64,000 bases of DNA from Phoronis australis. Taxonomy: Eukaryota; Phoronida; Phoronidae. The notes under the pieces were generated by a model. The model made no database searches. It was not told the origin of the DNA and was given only the letters and a program-made list of their open reading frames with translations. The first letter of the stretch is position 1. Each line of letters starts with the position of its first letter. The stretch spans positions 254,982 through 318,981 of the forward strand of contig NMRA01000377.1 of the NCBI GenBank assembly GCA_002633005.1. The letters are read 5' to 3'. Positions 35,001 to 50,000 of this stretch are shown here, piece by piece. The position numbers and the translations under genes were made by a program.

Positions 35001-38000
35001 GAGCCATGCCTCCCTTCTCCCATGCTCCTGCTATGGTCACGCCATCTGGTGACCACTTGAGAAGTTTCAAAGGTCCAGCTATTTGCGCAGCATCTAAATA
35101 CAAAAATGATTGATCATCACACGACCAACAGAGATTACTCATAACATTATGTCGAAACAATTAGCAATTGAGAATGCATGTAGTTACGAAATAACTTCAT
35201 CACAGACCACCGGTTGAATAAAATCAAATAATTTTACGTCAGTGGGTCTCTAATATCAGAAACGCAAATGATGCGTCAGATTAACAGCTGGTTTGGTTGT
35301 TGATACCAGCTATGCTTTCCATGATATTGGACTTCAGACTTCGTACCAGTGATACGCACTTCACACTCGGGTTAAGACATAGTGTTAATTTCACTGGTTC
35401 TTACCTGGAAAGACTGTGGTGGACACTTTCAGTCGGTGGGAAATCTGTAACGCACCTGTCAACTCCTCTATGAGGTACACGACACCTTCACCACTGGAAC
35501 ACAGGCAAAGTCAATAAACCACACACTGCCTTTATAGAGACACAACTTAGAATACACAGATTTGCATTATTGCCATCAAACGCAGAGTGATTCTAACCAG
35601 AAGAAATCCAGAGTGCATAATGCACATACAAATGACAGGCAAATTTGTCTTTTTTGATTTTTCAAATGATCACTGTATTGCCAAAAATGTTCAAAAATTC
35701 AACTTGTGTTTGTTGTTGATTGCCGTACCTTAAGAAGTTTTCAAATAATACAGAAAAACTGTCTTCATTTTTACTCTAATTTGTTAAAGATTATGATTAA
35801 TAAAATGTTATTGTTCCATCAAATTGTGTTCTCATTTGAAGAAACTTTACTTGCACTTTCTCCCGAGTGAAGAATTCACATTCATTGAATGAAAGAGATG
35901 TTGGGTCACCTAGTTCATGGCTGACGTCACAACTCTGCAGAAACACTGTTGACTCTTATCCACATAAAGCATATGGTGAGGCTGACAGTAGACACGCATA
36001 CACTATAGCCAAACTCAGCCTGGCATATTTATTGGTTTAACTTTAGCCAACAACCCAATTCAATTTAAGATTACCATAGTGGAACAAGCATCAAATCTTA
36101 AAACCTTAAAACTGGATTTTGAACAGCAGTTAATTTCATAAATTTAACATGTCTGAAACTGGAATTGATCAATCCTCAATAACAAGGATTTTCAGACATT
36201 TTTAACAAAATTTTCCAACACATCAAGTCACATCTGATTCGCATCGAGATTCTTGCAATATTGCATGTCCATAAAACCGAATAGCAATATACAACAAAGC
36301 CCGCTTAATGTCATACCCTCGGTTTCGACGTAAATTATGATAAGCGGATTATTCCATTAAGCGGGTTCCGAGTTGGCGGAGATCGTAACCATAGTGGACA
36401 TTCTCATCGCAAGACTGGTAAACAGGACACGAATGATCCCCCGGACCAAGATCCAAAAAGGCAAGTGAAATGAATATTAATTAGGTTAGTAATTAGACAG
36501 AAAAACATTTAATTCTTTAATCACAATATCCGGGGATGACAAAAATCATGACACTATGCGGGTTACTTTACATAGGATTAATGGGAAATGATTCGTTTGT
36601 TTCTAACATTTCATGACAATAACTGGAATTTCCTATTCTCTGGTTCGACATTACTTGGGCTCCCCTGTATAATACAGACCTTTTGCAGCCAAACGCAAAC
36701 AGCCTGTATTTGTGGTTGACAGCTAAACTCAATGCATTGGTTACTTCTTGGGCCCATACACCGTGAAGATTCTAAAACAAAGCAAACTTGCTATCACTCA
36801 GAAGAAGGATACAGGTTTTAACTCTAACAGACAACAACAAAGGCTGACAGCAGAAAGTGTGATGACAAAACAACAGTTAGCATAATACCAAGCAAAATAC
36901 ACACTGAAAAAGGCTTGAACTAGCTGGACAACACTAAGTCATTAAAAACAATGAAAACGCTATACAACGATACAAGTCAATGAGCTGTTAATCAATTTTT
37001 TCATAGTTTTTACCGAAATGACGCAAAGCTGGAAGCGTGATCTTGTGGCCGTGAACAACGTTTGATTTAAGAACAACAGATCGCAAACATCAATCACACG
37101 TTGAAAGGGCTGACCAGAAATATGACTGTCTGAAGCAGTTTAGAATCGTCTGGTAAATACCCTGGACGTTCAATGTGAAACGAAAATAAAGACCTACCAT
37201 CATTCCAGGCTGGGTTATTCAAAACTCATCAGGGGTAATAAATCAATTATCCTCTCAGCCAGGACCATTAACCCTTTGTTAAGTTGTGTTTACTCACACA
37301 GTCCAACAGGGACAGTTGTATGACTAACATCAAGCTTCACAAAGAACTGACCTTGCATGTCAGTGTCAGGCAGTGTCATAAGTGTGTGAACGACACTGAT
37401 AATTTAAAACCATCTGCATGATATTGCTGACTAGTTACCCCATGCAAACCCAAAATGATGGGAACTAAAATTAGGAGATGAATTTAGTAAAGGCTCAATA
37501 GCCTGAACTATGTTATTTTAGAGATAGACGGAAATGGATCAAGTTCAGGTGCACGAGATGGGACTTACACTGGTTTCTATTCTAGCAGTCGTCATGGCGA
37601 GAAATGCTGCTCTCCCATTGGACAATATGACAGCAAACCCACCAAGCAGAGCACTGTACTCTATGACACTCACACATATAGTTGGATCCGACAACGTAGA
37701 AGCTGTAAATTATGAAAATTGACGGCACTCATAAATTGTCCAGCACAGTCCACTCATAAATTGTCCTGCACAGTCCACTCGTGAATTGTCCTGCACAGTC
37801 CACTCATAAATTGTCCTACACAGTCCACTCATAAATTGTCCTACACAGTCCAATGCAGAAAGTACAACCTCAGCAATACTACGGCCAAAAGCTCACCAAT
37901 TTAGGACACAATATGTACGACAAGTGAAATTTTATTTTACTCTTTTTTTCATCAAAGATACGAAGCACCAAATAAATCCTTTCAAGTTCAAGTTCTGCCA

Positions 38001-41000
38001 AAGCTACTGTCAAACAATGGTTTGAAAAACCGTGGGGATACACAACAACCTAAGAAGCCTTTGAAAAAAAGAAAAGAGCAATTTTTATTATCATTTGAAA
38101 TTGGTGAGATTTTTGCGTACCTTACAAAAAATTTTCCTACCACAAAAGCTCATGATTTGCGGACAGTAAATATTCAACACAAACGTTTCCTAGATCAATT
38201 TTACAAACTTAGACAGCTAGAGACAAATTTAAACCAGTCTTTAGTTCTACACCACTGAGCCGAAAGCGCCAGTCACACACCACTGAAACAGGCAAAACAG
38301 ACAACAAAAGAGACTCATGTTATTTCCACGACAAGTTCTTAGGTCAGTGAATGACCACTACGTATGTATGTTCACCGTCTGTTGGTATAGTGTCTATAGA
38401 ACAACCCAGGACTCAAAAATGTTAAGGGTTGTTGACCTGCTTCAGTGACAATGTGACTAAGCCTTTTAAAGCAATACACCACCAAGCATGTGCACCAATA
38501 GGATGTATGGTCTTATCTTCATTTGGTAAAATTTTAAGCACTCACAGCAGTGGGGTAAGTCTTTGAAATTGAAATGCACAAAGTAATGCAATAATTTTTG
38601 TCCCACATAGATGACTTTTACTGTTACAGTAATTGCCTAATGCAATGGACTGCAACGCATGCACTGTTAAACTAGAAAAAAGTCCCTAACTTACGGTGCT
38701 CAAAAATAATTTTCCCAAGAACTTGGAGTAACGTCTTAGAATTAAAAAATCTTCTTAGGATCCAGGTATGCTACAGTACTAACCTTCAAGCCAAACAGTA
38801 CAAGATTGAACAATATTATTCAAGTTTAACAAATACTATCCAAGCTTGGTCAATATAATTCAAGCTTGTCTAATATTAACCAAGCTTATACAATATCATT
38901 CAAGTTTAGGCAATATCAACCAATCTTATACAATATTATTCAACCTTGGCATTATTATTAAAGCTCGGCCAATATTATCCAAGCTTGACTAAAATTATTG
39001 TAGCTTGGGCAATATTATTCCAGCTAAACGGACCTACATTATTCAAGCTGACACACTAAGCTTGCATAACCTTGCCACATGGTGGCAAGCATTCCTATTT
39101 AAGCACACTTGAGTGTATTGCAGAAGCTACATTGCCAGGCATAAACAGGTCACAGGATGATGTGTATTTTGATGACTAGTCAGTAAGAAAGCAAGTATTG
39201 CTTGGTGACTGAATTCACTTAGGATAGTAAGATTAAATTATGTTACTGACCAGCAATGAACAGCAATGGCAGCCAGGATGCAAGGTTTTTCAAGAACCTC
39301 AGTGTTCGAAAAAGTGACTGTCTTAACTAGTTTATTCAAGAATTTTTGACACGCCTGATTTAGCTTACTCTTTTTCAAGCTAACCAAGCAATGCTATGTG
39401 AGCAACAAAATTCAAGTTTGGTATTGCTAAGCTTGATGAAGCTTAATCAAATTTTGCTAAGTACCTCGTGACTGTTGTAAGTCAACGGAGAACTCAATTT
39501 GTTTGATATCGATCACCGAGTCCTGCTTGAAGCCGTTCTCCCAGCGAATTCGTGCGATGAACCCGTCGCCCGTGCAGATCAGAATTTCTTCCCTGATGCA
39601 TATCATACTGAAAACAAACAATTAACTTCCAAACTAGGAAATGAGGGGCGCCATCACTAGATTATTCCCTTAAGTCTGGTCTGCACACCACCTATTGGCC
39701 ACATCACTAGGGTGGAGAATTGGATGAAATAACACGATACTGAAGAAAGAGAAAATACTTGAAAGCAAGGTAGTTATGCCAGAACTGAGTGTGGTGACCG
39801 GAATTTTTGCAAACTAGCCCTCTTGGCTATTTTAGCCCGTGGACATTTATTTGGAAAAATATGAACAGAGGTCTACATTGTACTTTACTTTACAATGAAA
39901 AAAGCTATTGTGATTCAGGTAATTTCCACAGAAAATTCTCAACTCCCTCGACCATCGACTCACATAAATCAACAAAAAACATTAAATTTCAACTAAAACA
40001 ACTGCGGGCAATATCTTTCTTTTAAGAGACTGCAATATCAAACAATGCTACCTGTACCAGCTAAGCTTATTGCAATTACATTCTCAAGAAAACTTTTGAC
40101 TTATAACTCGCACAAGTTTATTTACTTGAAAATGCCGCCCGGTATCTGCAGGTATGACAGTTGTGTGAGCTTCAGAGCTGGAATTCCCTCACCACACAGC
40201 ATGTCGTTGTAGTCACGGTGATGATGGTGATGGTGTTTCCTAAAGACAAACAATGAGATCTACAAAAGTAATTGACCATGAAGACATCCAGATTTGTTTT
40301 AATGAAAAGTGTAGTGCATCAGGTAGATAGACAATTAATTAATAACAAAATCGACATGATGCCAGAAGATGAAATGTAGACAGTCTAACCTTTGTTGGTG
40401 TTGCACAAATATGCAGTGTTTGTTGCCCACAGACGTGTCCAGCTCCAGGCGATAGAACAGCAGGTATCCTTTTGACGTCTGAAAATAACAAATCATGCAA
40501 AAATCTTTTTAATTTTAATGTTTTTCATTTTGTCGAAGGTGACACAATTCACGCTTCCCGTACTCTTGTTAAAAACATCACACAACATTTCTCCTGCACA
40601 CGTGTGCAAGTTCTATGAAGTAAAAAAATTGCATACAAAAATTCTATCAATGAAAATGCCAGCATATAGGGATCAATTCAAACAGCCAGGAAATTGACCC
40701 CTGCCACCTTTCACATTATTACAATACGCCCACTGGCAAGACTGCTGGAAAACAACAAAGACAGCTGGGGGAAGCTGGTTTCTGCTGAGAACATGACAGT
40801 CAGTCCAATCTAGGGCAACATGGTTGGGTTTGGAAGCTGCTCAACAGTGAGAGGTCATATTACATTAATTGCTAAGGCGCTAAAAAGTTGCCAAGGCGCT
40901 AAAAAGTTGCCAAGGCCCTAAACAGTTGCTAAGGCCCTAAACGGTGGGATAAAACTACAAGTGCCATCAAAAATATTATAGCCATGAAATGAATTTTGTG

Positions 41001-44000
41001 ACAAACTCTCGGCCAAACTTTAGTTGCATTAAGGACCAAACTCTGAGTTTGGCAATGTTCTGGTGAGTTATGGCAACCACCTGTTGTATAACAAACTCTG
41101 GCTGCCAAACTTTAGCTAGCAACCTCTGGCAAACTGTTTGGTCATTGTCTACAACTCAGATGAATTGTAGTTTGATTGAGTTAACAAACAAAATGTTTGC
41201 CATTGTTTAATGGATAGCACTAAACTTTCCCCCCAGGAAAAAGACCACTGGAATGTTTACAATGGAACTCTTATAATAAAAAATTCTATTAAGATAGTCT
41301 ACAGATTTGTCCAGCCAGTGAAGACTACAATCCCAGATTGTTTAACTTCTCACATAAACCTTTTGACTGTACTGAATAAAATCCTTGTTAACTGATGGCA
41401 TTATGGGAATAAACAAATACTTTTTCACTGAAGTGCCTATACAATCATGGCGACACACCATAGTGACTTTTATTGCTGGGCCTGTCCTACATTCCTAAAG
41501 GCAAACCCTTCCCAAATACAGTTCAGTAAATAGAAAGTTAAATAACATTAAATAATCTGCCACAAAACTGACACAGTAAGTAACCTCCGAACTTTATTCA
41601 GGCTACAAGAGACTATAAAGTTTTGAGAACTTAGGGGACAATGCCGTTCCAGAGGAATGGAAATCACATATGGCCAGCAAACCCAAGTGTGTGTTTCTGC
41701 ACTTTGTGCAAGCACTGACTGTCATGTGTCCTGCAGTTTTATCTTTATTTCTACATACAGAGTATATTTAAACAATGAATTGTTAATATGATTGAAAATG
41801 TATAGGGACCGTTTTATGCAAGGCCGCTAATTTATGGAGTTGTTCCTTATTTATTATCAATGTAATAGAGGTTTGGTTTTAACATTTTCAGAAAATATCA
41901 AGAAGTAATAGAGGAGTTCACAAGTTTTCTGTTTTTACATGAGGAACAGTTTTCACGGTGCAACTAATGCTCCACATAATCAATTCGCATTTACACCACA
42001 TTGGACCGCAAACTGAATCACCACGAGTCGTATACAGGAAGACTGTCTGGGCATGCTCACATAAGTAGTAATATACACTTTATTCACTTTAAGTCAAAAA
42101 CCAAAAAATACAATTGATACAAATTTATGCTTATGGAGACTCCGTGAAGGACCAGAAAGGTCCGCTGACCACGGAGCCACCAGAACCACGGAGCCACCAG
42201 CAATAGCGAACATCCAAACCACGTGGAATGCCGGCGCAACCACATTGAAAGATGGTTCTTTTCCACCCTGCCCCAGTTTGTGTTTATAGACACGTAGTTA
42301 GCACTGATGAGTGTAACTCACTCTACCTCTCAAAGCGGTGTCAAAAATGGCTGCCGGTGTCAAAAATGGCTGCCAAGGGGTGTCAACTTGATGGTGTCTT
42401 TACACACACACATGCACCCAATCAGCTGTTCCCAGTTAGTTGACCAGGGACAGCTGTCTCCCATCCAAATGCAAGTTATGTGACAAGAAAGAGGAAATGA
42501 AGTCTACTAAAATACTGGTGCAGATTTAGGGATCTTAGTTGAGTCCCTGTTGAGACTCACTGCTTCATGTGACAGGCCACAGGAAGCCACAGACTGTGCT
42601 TGTGGTATGAATTGTTACAAGACTAGTACAGACCATAATAGCACACATTGTTCTAAATTAATAACTACACTGCAAATTACCTCTGCATGCACCCTGATTA
42701 TGTTCATTACCCAACATTAAGCCAGTGATAGTAGAATAATTGACATACCACAAGCAACATCAATTAGGCTTTTAANAGTAAGTGACCTCCGAACTCTATT
42801 CAGGCTACAAAAGACTACAAAGTTTTGTGAACTTAGGGGACAATGCCATTCCAGAGGAAAATCTAATGGAAATCACATATAGCCAGCAAACCCAAGTGTG
42901 TGTTTCTGCACTTTGTGCAAGCACTGACTGTCATGTGACCTGCAGTTTTATCTTTATTTCTACATAAAGAGTATTTATTTAAACAATGAATTGTTAATAT
43001 GACTGAAAATGTATAGGAAGCGTTTCATGCAAGGCCGCTAATTTATGGAGTTGTTCCTTATTTATTGTCAATGAAATAGGGGTTCGGTTTTAATATTTTC
43101 AGAAAATATCAAGTTATAGAGGAGTTCACAAGTTTTCTGTTTTTACATGAGGAACAGTTTTCACGGTGCAACTTGCTCCACATAACCAAGTCGCATTTAC
43201 ACCACATTAGACCGCAAACTGAATCACCATGAGTCATTTACAGGAAGACTGTCTGGGCATGCTCACATAAGCAATAGCGAACATCCAAACCACGTGGAAT
43301 GCCGGCGCAACCACATTGAAAGATGGTTCTTTTCCACCCTGCCCCAGTTTGTGTTTATAGACACGTAGTTAGCACTGACGAGTGTAACTCACTCTACCTC
43401 TCAAAGCGGTGTCAAAAATGGCTGCCGGTGTCAAAAATGGCTGCCAAGGGGTGTCAACTTGATGGTGTCTTTACACACACACATGCACCCAATCAGCTGT
43501 TCCCAGTTAGTTGACCAGGGACAGCTGTCTCCCATCCAAATGCAAGTTATGTGACAAGAAAGAGGAAATGAAGTCTACTAAAATACTGGTGCAGATTTAG
43601 GGATCTTAGTTGAGTCCCTGTTGAGACTCACTGCTTCATGTGACAGGCCACAGGAAGCCACAGACTGTGCTTGTGGTATGAATTGTTACAAGACTAGTAC
43701 AGACCATAATAGCACACATTGTTCTAAATTAATAACTACACTGCAAATTACCTCTGCATGCACCCTGATTATGTTCATTACCCAACATTAAGCCAGTGAT
43801 AGTAGAATAATTGACATACCACAAGCAACATCAATTAGGCTTTTAAAGAAAATCATAAAATGTTTAGCAAAAAGTGTCGCAGGCAAGTGCTTCTTTTTAA
43901 AAACTTTAAGAAATATTTATGAAGTATTAAGTAATGTACAGTTTCAAAAATGATCTGGGTACAGACTAGAACTAGTGATTATTAAAACAAACTGATCTAT

Positions 44001-47000
44001 TTCACATACATATTTATATAAACTGGTCTGTTATTGTGCAAATACTACAACCCAGACTGATCTATTTTGCATACATATTTAATTATATCAACTGATCTAG
44101 TATTACACAGAATTGAATGTCACATCAAAACTATAGGGAGTACTGTGGATGCAAGAATCTCGCTAAGAAGCTTAAGTGATCATACGCTTCCCCTTGTAAA
44201 TACATGACTACTACCTCGCGAAGTCTTGCGTGTTCTTGCATTTTCGCATCATTCCTTGCCTCTACCGAAAGCATGTTAAGTCACAGCCAAGATGGTCATA
44301 TTTTTTTAACTTCAACTTGCACAGTTCATTAATGTGGTTTGTGAAAGCAATGGTTAATGTCAGAATATAAAAAATGGCAATCATTAGATCAGCTGCAACA
44401 TTTCAATGTTACAAGAGCACAGACTGCATTTACAAGTTCAACATGACTACAATCATCTCAGCTACCACCCACTGGGTGTACAGTTAAAGAGAATGCTTGA
44501 AAGCAAAATTTCAACTCTTTTAATATTGTATTAGTGTTGAGAAGTGATTTGATGAATTGAGAGCACAGATGTCAAGAGGCAGTTGAGGTTCTATTTACAA
44601 ACAAGAGACTTCCTGGGGAAATTTATATTACTGTTACACATGAGCCACTTAATGTGTGGGGGGGGTGGCTCTGTAAACTCATAAACCCCTTTTGAAGGGA
44701 TTGTTTGGACAACATAATTTTTAACCTATTAAACTTGGAAGAATGCAAGAATTAAGAGATAATGTTACCAAAAAATGAACAAATGTATAACAGAAACATT
44801 CATCTGATTATTTACGGCAATAGTCAGATATAATGTGCCCAGATTTTGAGAACCAGGTTGATGCCTGCTACTCAGTGGACAAAACTGGTTCTCAACATGT
44901 GCGCACATTATATCTTACCTTATTTGTGATTTGCAAAAGCAGTTTCAAATTCTCAAATTAAACCAAATGGGAAGAGGTACCTTTTCAGACGTAATTTTGT
45001 CAGAAAACGCGTTGGTTTTAAAAAACGACACCTTTCTCAACAGCACCTCCAATTTACCTCATGGACATCGTAAGCCCCCCAGGACATAACCACATGTTGA
45101 AGTAGTCAGTCCTGTCTGGCAAACTAACAGACCTGTAACATGATATTCCAGTCCAATGGCTATGTGTAATCCATATTCACTATTTTAACTTACAAAAGAC
45201 AGCTGGGCTAATCATTTCAGCAAACAGAAAACAGAGCACGCCCAAACAAGCAAAACATTCATATCAGTCAGGTTTGTGAAGGGACCTAAAGTGTGACGTC
45301 AGCGTACTGCTGGGGGTAAAGCCTCATCTTAATTCTACATAACTAATGCAACTTCTCTATGGGAAATAACATTAGGCCAAAAGTTGTAACTAGAAACACC
45401 CCATTTAACCTCTGTCATAAAAAACAGTACGGCTGATATCAGTAATCTGCATGCTTCACGGTAGCTGTGCCATCAACGTCAGATTCTAAAAGCTAACATT
45501 GTTAAAATTTGCCAGTTTGACTAATGCTGTTGAAAGTGAATACGCTACTGTTGCTCTCCAGTTTGGAGTAGTTGCTAGGAATGTGGTGTAATCACTACGT
45601 CTTTATTCTGCAACAGAATACTAGGCAAAAATTATGCAAAATAAAAAGATTGAAACTGAACCCCAAAAAATAACGAACGTGGTGACAGATCTGCCACTAT
45701 TAGACGCTATTTGGACCCACAAATTCCAATAGAAAAGCACTGTCAGGTCAACATAAACACAGAGAAATCAGGAATCTCAACTGGGAATCGAACCACAGGT
45801 CTCTAGATTGCCAGTCTAGTGCTCTCACTACTGAGCTACTGAGGACCCCATATCTGTGCAATTACTGTTTACAGCCAACTGTTTTGTCATACAGCCCTAA
45901 AGTTAGCTGTATACAGTTATTGCACAGATATCGGGTCCTCAGTAGCTCAGTGGTAAGAGCACTAGACCGGCAATCTAGAGACCTGTGGTTTGATTCCCAG
46001 TTGGGGTTCCTGGTTTTTCTGTTTATTTGATATATTTCACTACTGGCCAACATCACCGTCTATATATTTACTGTCAGATCAAATTTTCTTAAAAATTTTG
46101 TAGGTCTTGGCTTTTTTCTAATTCAGGTAAACACGCGAGTTTAGAACTTAACATTTTTACAAAATTATGGGTTTAGATTAATCGGTATGCTCCAACAAAA
46201 ACTACACCCATTGTATGCTTCTGAGAGTGATTACAATTGACCAGGTTCATGGCCAGGCAAAAATTTTCAAAATGCTTAGAAATTTACAGCACTGCTTAAA
46301 TCCCACCTAGCGATTATTGTTTCTAATTTTGGCATTTTAAATTTATTTGATTGCATCCAAAACGAGAAAATAACGTCGCGGTAAACAAGCCAATGATGGA
46401 AATCTACATAAGATTCTCGAGGAACACGGCATCCGATCACATCATTTACCTAAAACACAGAAATCAGGTTCAACCTTCCAAAGTAATCTGTGATATCATA
46501 GGATGTTTTGGAGTGGACAGCCCTTCTTTAATAGGGCCGTCTCGGAATACACGGGATAGAACTATTTGTCCCGGGATAAGAAAGAGCAAGACCTAGTTTT
46601 GAAAATCACATCCACGGGTATTTGTCCAGTTCATCATTTTTTCTTTCAAGTTGGAGTTGCAGCCCACACACAGCACAGCAGTAATATTTTGTTGGCATTG
46701 GAAGGACAAATAGAGTAATGCAAAAGAGAAAACTTGTAAAGAATCCAAACAACAGATAACATGTGAAACTCCAGTGGCACCAAAATGAGGCAGCAAATGT
46801 GCCTGACAGATGTTTACGGCATTGTGGGTAAATATAGCGAGTTTTGAGTGTCCCTGTGTAATCCGTGATGGCCCCATTGATCTTGTCACTTGCGTGTAGA
46901 AATACTCAGGTGAGTTCACATCTTGAGTGCTCACACAATATATATACTCTTACACAACAAACATGATATATGAACATAAAGCGACCAAGCAGATAATTAT

Positions 47001-50000
47001 GGATTTATTTATCAGCAGCGAGAGCTGCTAATTATGAATGCTACGCATGTTAATTGAATGACATGTTAATTAGTAGTATTTGCACACACCTGCATAAACC
47101 TGTGTTGAACAAATCAATATCTGACCAACACATCACAACAGGTTGATCATCAACATTGAATTCCAAAGTATTGTAACGGTCTCATTTCGGCCTCATTTCA
47201 TGATATGGTACTTTTAAAAACTGAGGCATTATCTGCATGAAAGTGGAGTTGCTGATATCTGCTGCAACGCACAATCCAACCACAAATCTCAGCGGTTGTA
47301 GTTCAACACTCTGATATTGTCAAACCTCACTCATAAACGATGGAGTATTTTAAGCATACTGAAATGTTGAAGTCAATGGCCTTGATTTCAGCTAGTGACA
47401 GTGTTCTCCACAACTTAATTGTTTTGACTGTCACTGCATCCAGTTTGAATGAAACATTTGATACTGTGCTGAAAAAACATAATGACAAAAGGCTACGACC
47501 CACACGCTGGTCGAGGAAATGGTGGTCGTAAGGTGCATGTCACTTTAAACAACTGCTAAATATTAGAATAAGATTCCCACAGAGGACTACTGAAGACAAT
47601 ATTCATTTTCTATAAACACATTTTGCCTCAATAAGAAAACAGCTAAACAAAATCTGCACAGTCATAACATTCACCATGGACTACTAATGATCTGAAGAAC
47701 ACACTTTTTGTAAGAAAAAGTTACATAGTTCATCACCATAAAGTAATGAAAACCTTTTCCATTACATTATTTAAGATAGGACAAGGTTTAGAACAGTGTC
47801 ATCGCACAAGCAACTGTGTAACATTCATCCAATTTAAATAAGTATGCAGGTAAACTGGTGACTTGCACCATAACAGTTGGAAATTACCAGCAGCTATTTC
47901 GAATGAAGGTAATTTCAGGCGCTTGAAGTAGCGACATTTAACACGAATCAGAAGACCAAATCGTTCACAAATGTGACTGAAGTTCATGGTACATAATAAA
48001 TGAACTTCATGTTTTGCACTGACCTCAGACATTATTAGATGGCCAGCGCAGTTGCGTGCCTCGAATGCAAATAAGCTCAGCTCACGGCACACCTTTGCAG
48101 CAAATGAACCTTGAGGATTTTGCCTCGCAAAGCAAGATAAATGTCTCATTTGTTGTATTTTTTAACCTCGCAAGTATAAATCTATATTACATGTGGGCGA
48201 AGACAGCTAAGTGTTAAGCGGCAAATTTAAAAAAAAACACGATCATGACTGCAACTGCCGAGGAATACAATTAATAGTAACTGTCAATTCTACAATTTCC
48301 TAGATGGCACTATGCTGGTATAATGACGGTTGAAAGTTCTCTGCTATGCCCCCCATGACTGAACCATCACATGTACTAGTTTACATAATTTATGCAGAAT
48401 GTTCCACAAATGCAGGCTATGTATACGGACACTGCTCATAAACCGAGCAATCAAATTCTCAGCACTAGTACAATAATTTTCCACCTATGTTGCACACAGA
48501 GGAATTGCAAAAATGGCCAGTTTTCCAAGGAGTAAATAATCATGGACAATTTCCTAAACATTTGTTTATGCCACTTACGATGAAACATGCTAGTAATGGA
48601 GTGAAATTGTTAAGGAGAAATTTTCCAAAACAAAATTCCACTTGTTGGTCGTAGCGTGAGCTAAATAAGGGAAGAATTACTGTAAAATTACAACAGGTGG
48701 CGCTTTAGTATCACACCAGGATGCACTACTATTGCAGGTTTTGCATATACAAACAGTAAACTATGGGTGCCACCTGTTACCCAGCTGACACTAACAGGTA
48801 AATGATAAGATATGTTCACATGAAAACGGTGTACTGGTTTAAAAGATAACAACTCTGGACCTTAGCACTTTTAAAACTGGCTTAAAAGTTGAAACTGTAT
48901 CTCACTTTTAACACTTTCAACGACAGCAGAGCCAACAAGAAATAATAGTAAAAGAAAAACACAGCAATAGAGTTCTAAGTTAAGATAAGAACAATTTCGA
49001 GCAGATACAGCTATGTTGGCCTGTTCCCATATATGGAAACAGGCCAACACAAAAAAAAACCGCCATGATGCAGCAGTACCTGATCAACTAGGACTCTATG
49101 ACAACGCACTTGGAGACTTACATTGGCAGGCGGAAAGAACATTAGGCCAAACAAAACAAAGTTGGTTCTGGTCTATATCGAGACTTATTTTGAGACCTGT
49201 GCTAACCAACTGAAAAGAGCCAAAAAACTGCCACCCTCTGCAGCAATTTCAGCAGAGTTCTTGTGTTCTTTTCAAAAAAGCTACACAAAGGCCCGTAAGC
49301 AAGGGTAAGCAAGGTTTGAAATGTCACAATTTGTCAACTGATGAGTAAAGAATCTCACCACTTTTGCTTGTCTCAGGTGATTTTCTTTTTTCTAGAAGTC
49401 AGCAACTAAGTGAATTCTGCACAACCAACTCAATTTTCAAAAAAAGAAAAAACAAAATTACAGCCTTCCTGACCATATCAACATTGTAAAAACGCATGCT
49501 TCATACATTTTGCACAACAGTAAAGATGCCCCTCCATCACTAGATGGCTAAAATACATCAGTCCCACGTAATTTGTTAACGCTAAATATAGTCTGACAAG
49601 GAAATCCCTGAATGAAACAGGCAGCTCAGTCGCAAAATGATGATGTCATCAACAACTCTTACCATAACGACGATCATACTGGCATCTGACTTCCATTCCG
49701 CTTTCTGATTGGTCCCAAACTGCGACACTGAATTTTCGGAGCGACGATGGCACAGAATTTGTACAGACGGCTGCAACAAAATGTCATGTTCGAAATAAAC
49801 AGACACTTACTCACCAGTATCCTTCACAATAATAACAATTTCATGCATGTCACTGCGGGGGAGGGGGGAGGGCTTTGAATATAGTTCCATTCATCAAACT
49901 GGCAAACAGTACAAATGGCTAAGCTGCCATCGGTAGGAACTTGTTGCAGTATGTCACATAATTTTTTAAATGGATTTCATAATTGTTTATCAAAAGTTGG

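Larger units (their letters stand above)
40479..49662. other. Largest RIC1 intron (9.2 kb)
   Basis: Contains the 20-bp tandem repeat, the 1.1-1.2 kb duplication (41575-43846), hairpin element copy 2, the SINE foldback (45740-46025) and a short palindrome (49011-49047). No conserved exon was seen inside on either strand; open frames such as 47799-48149 on the minus strand show no family resemblance or splice signals that I could support. Confidence 0.6.

Noticed and set aside
42252-43514. Two identical 63-residue frames.
   Set aside because: They are the same stretch in the two duplication units and show no coding signature.
45933-46006. Functional tRNA-Ala (GGC) gene.
   Set aside because: Acceptor ends do not pair and an inverted copy lies 80 nt away; it is tRNA-derived repeat sequence.
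47799-48149. 116-residue minus-strand frame with several cysteines.
   Set aside because: No family resemblance, no flanking splice sites in phase, and located in a RIC1 intron whose flanking exons join correctly without it.
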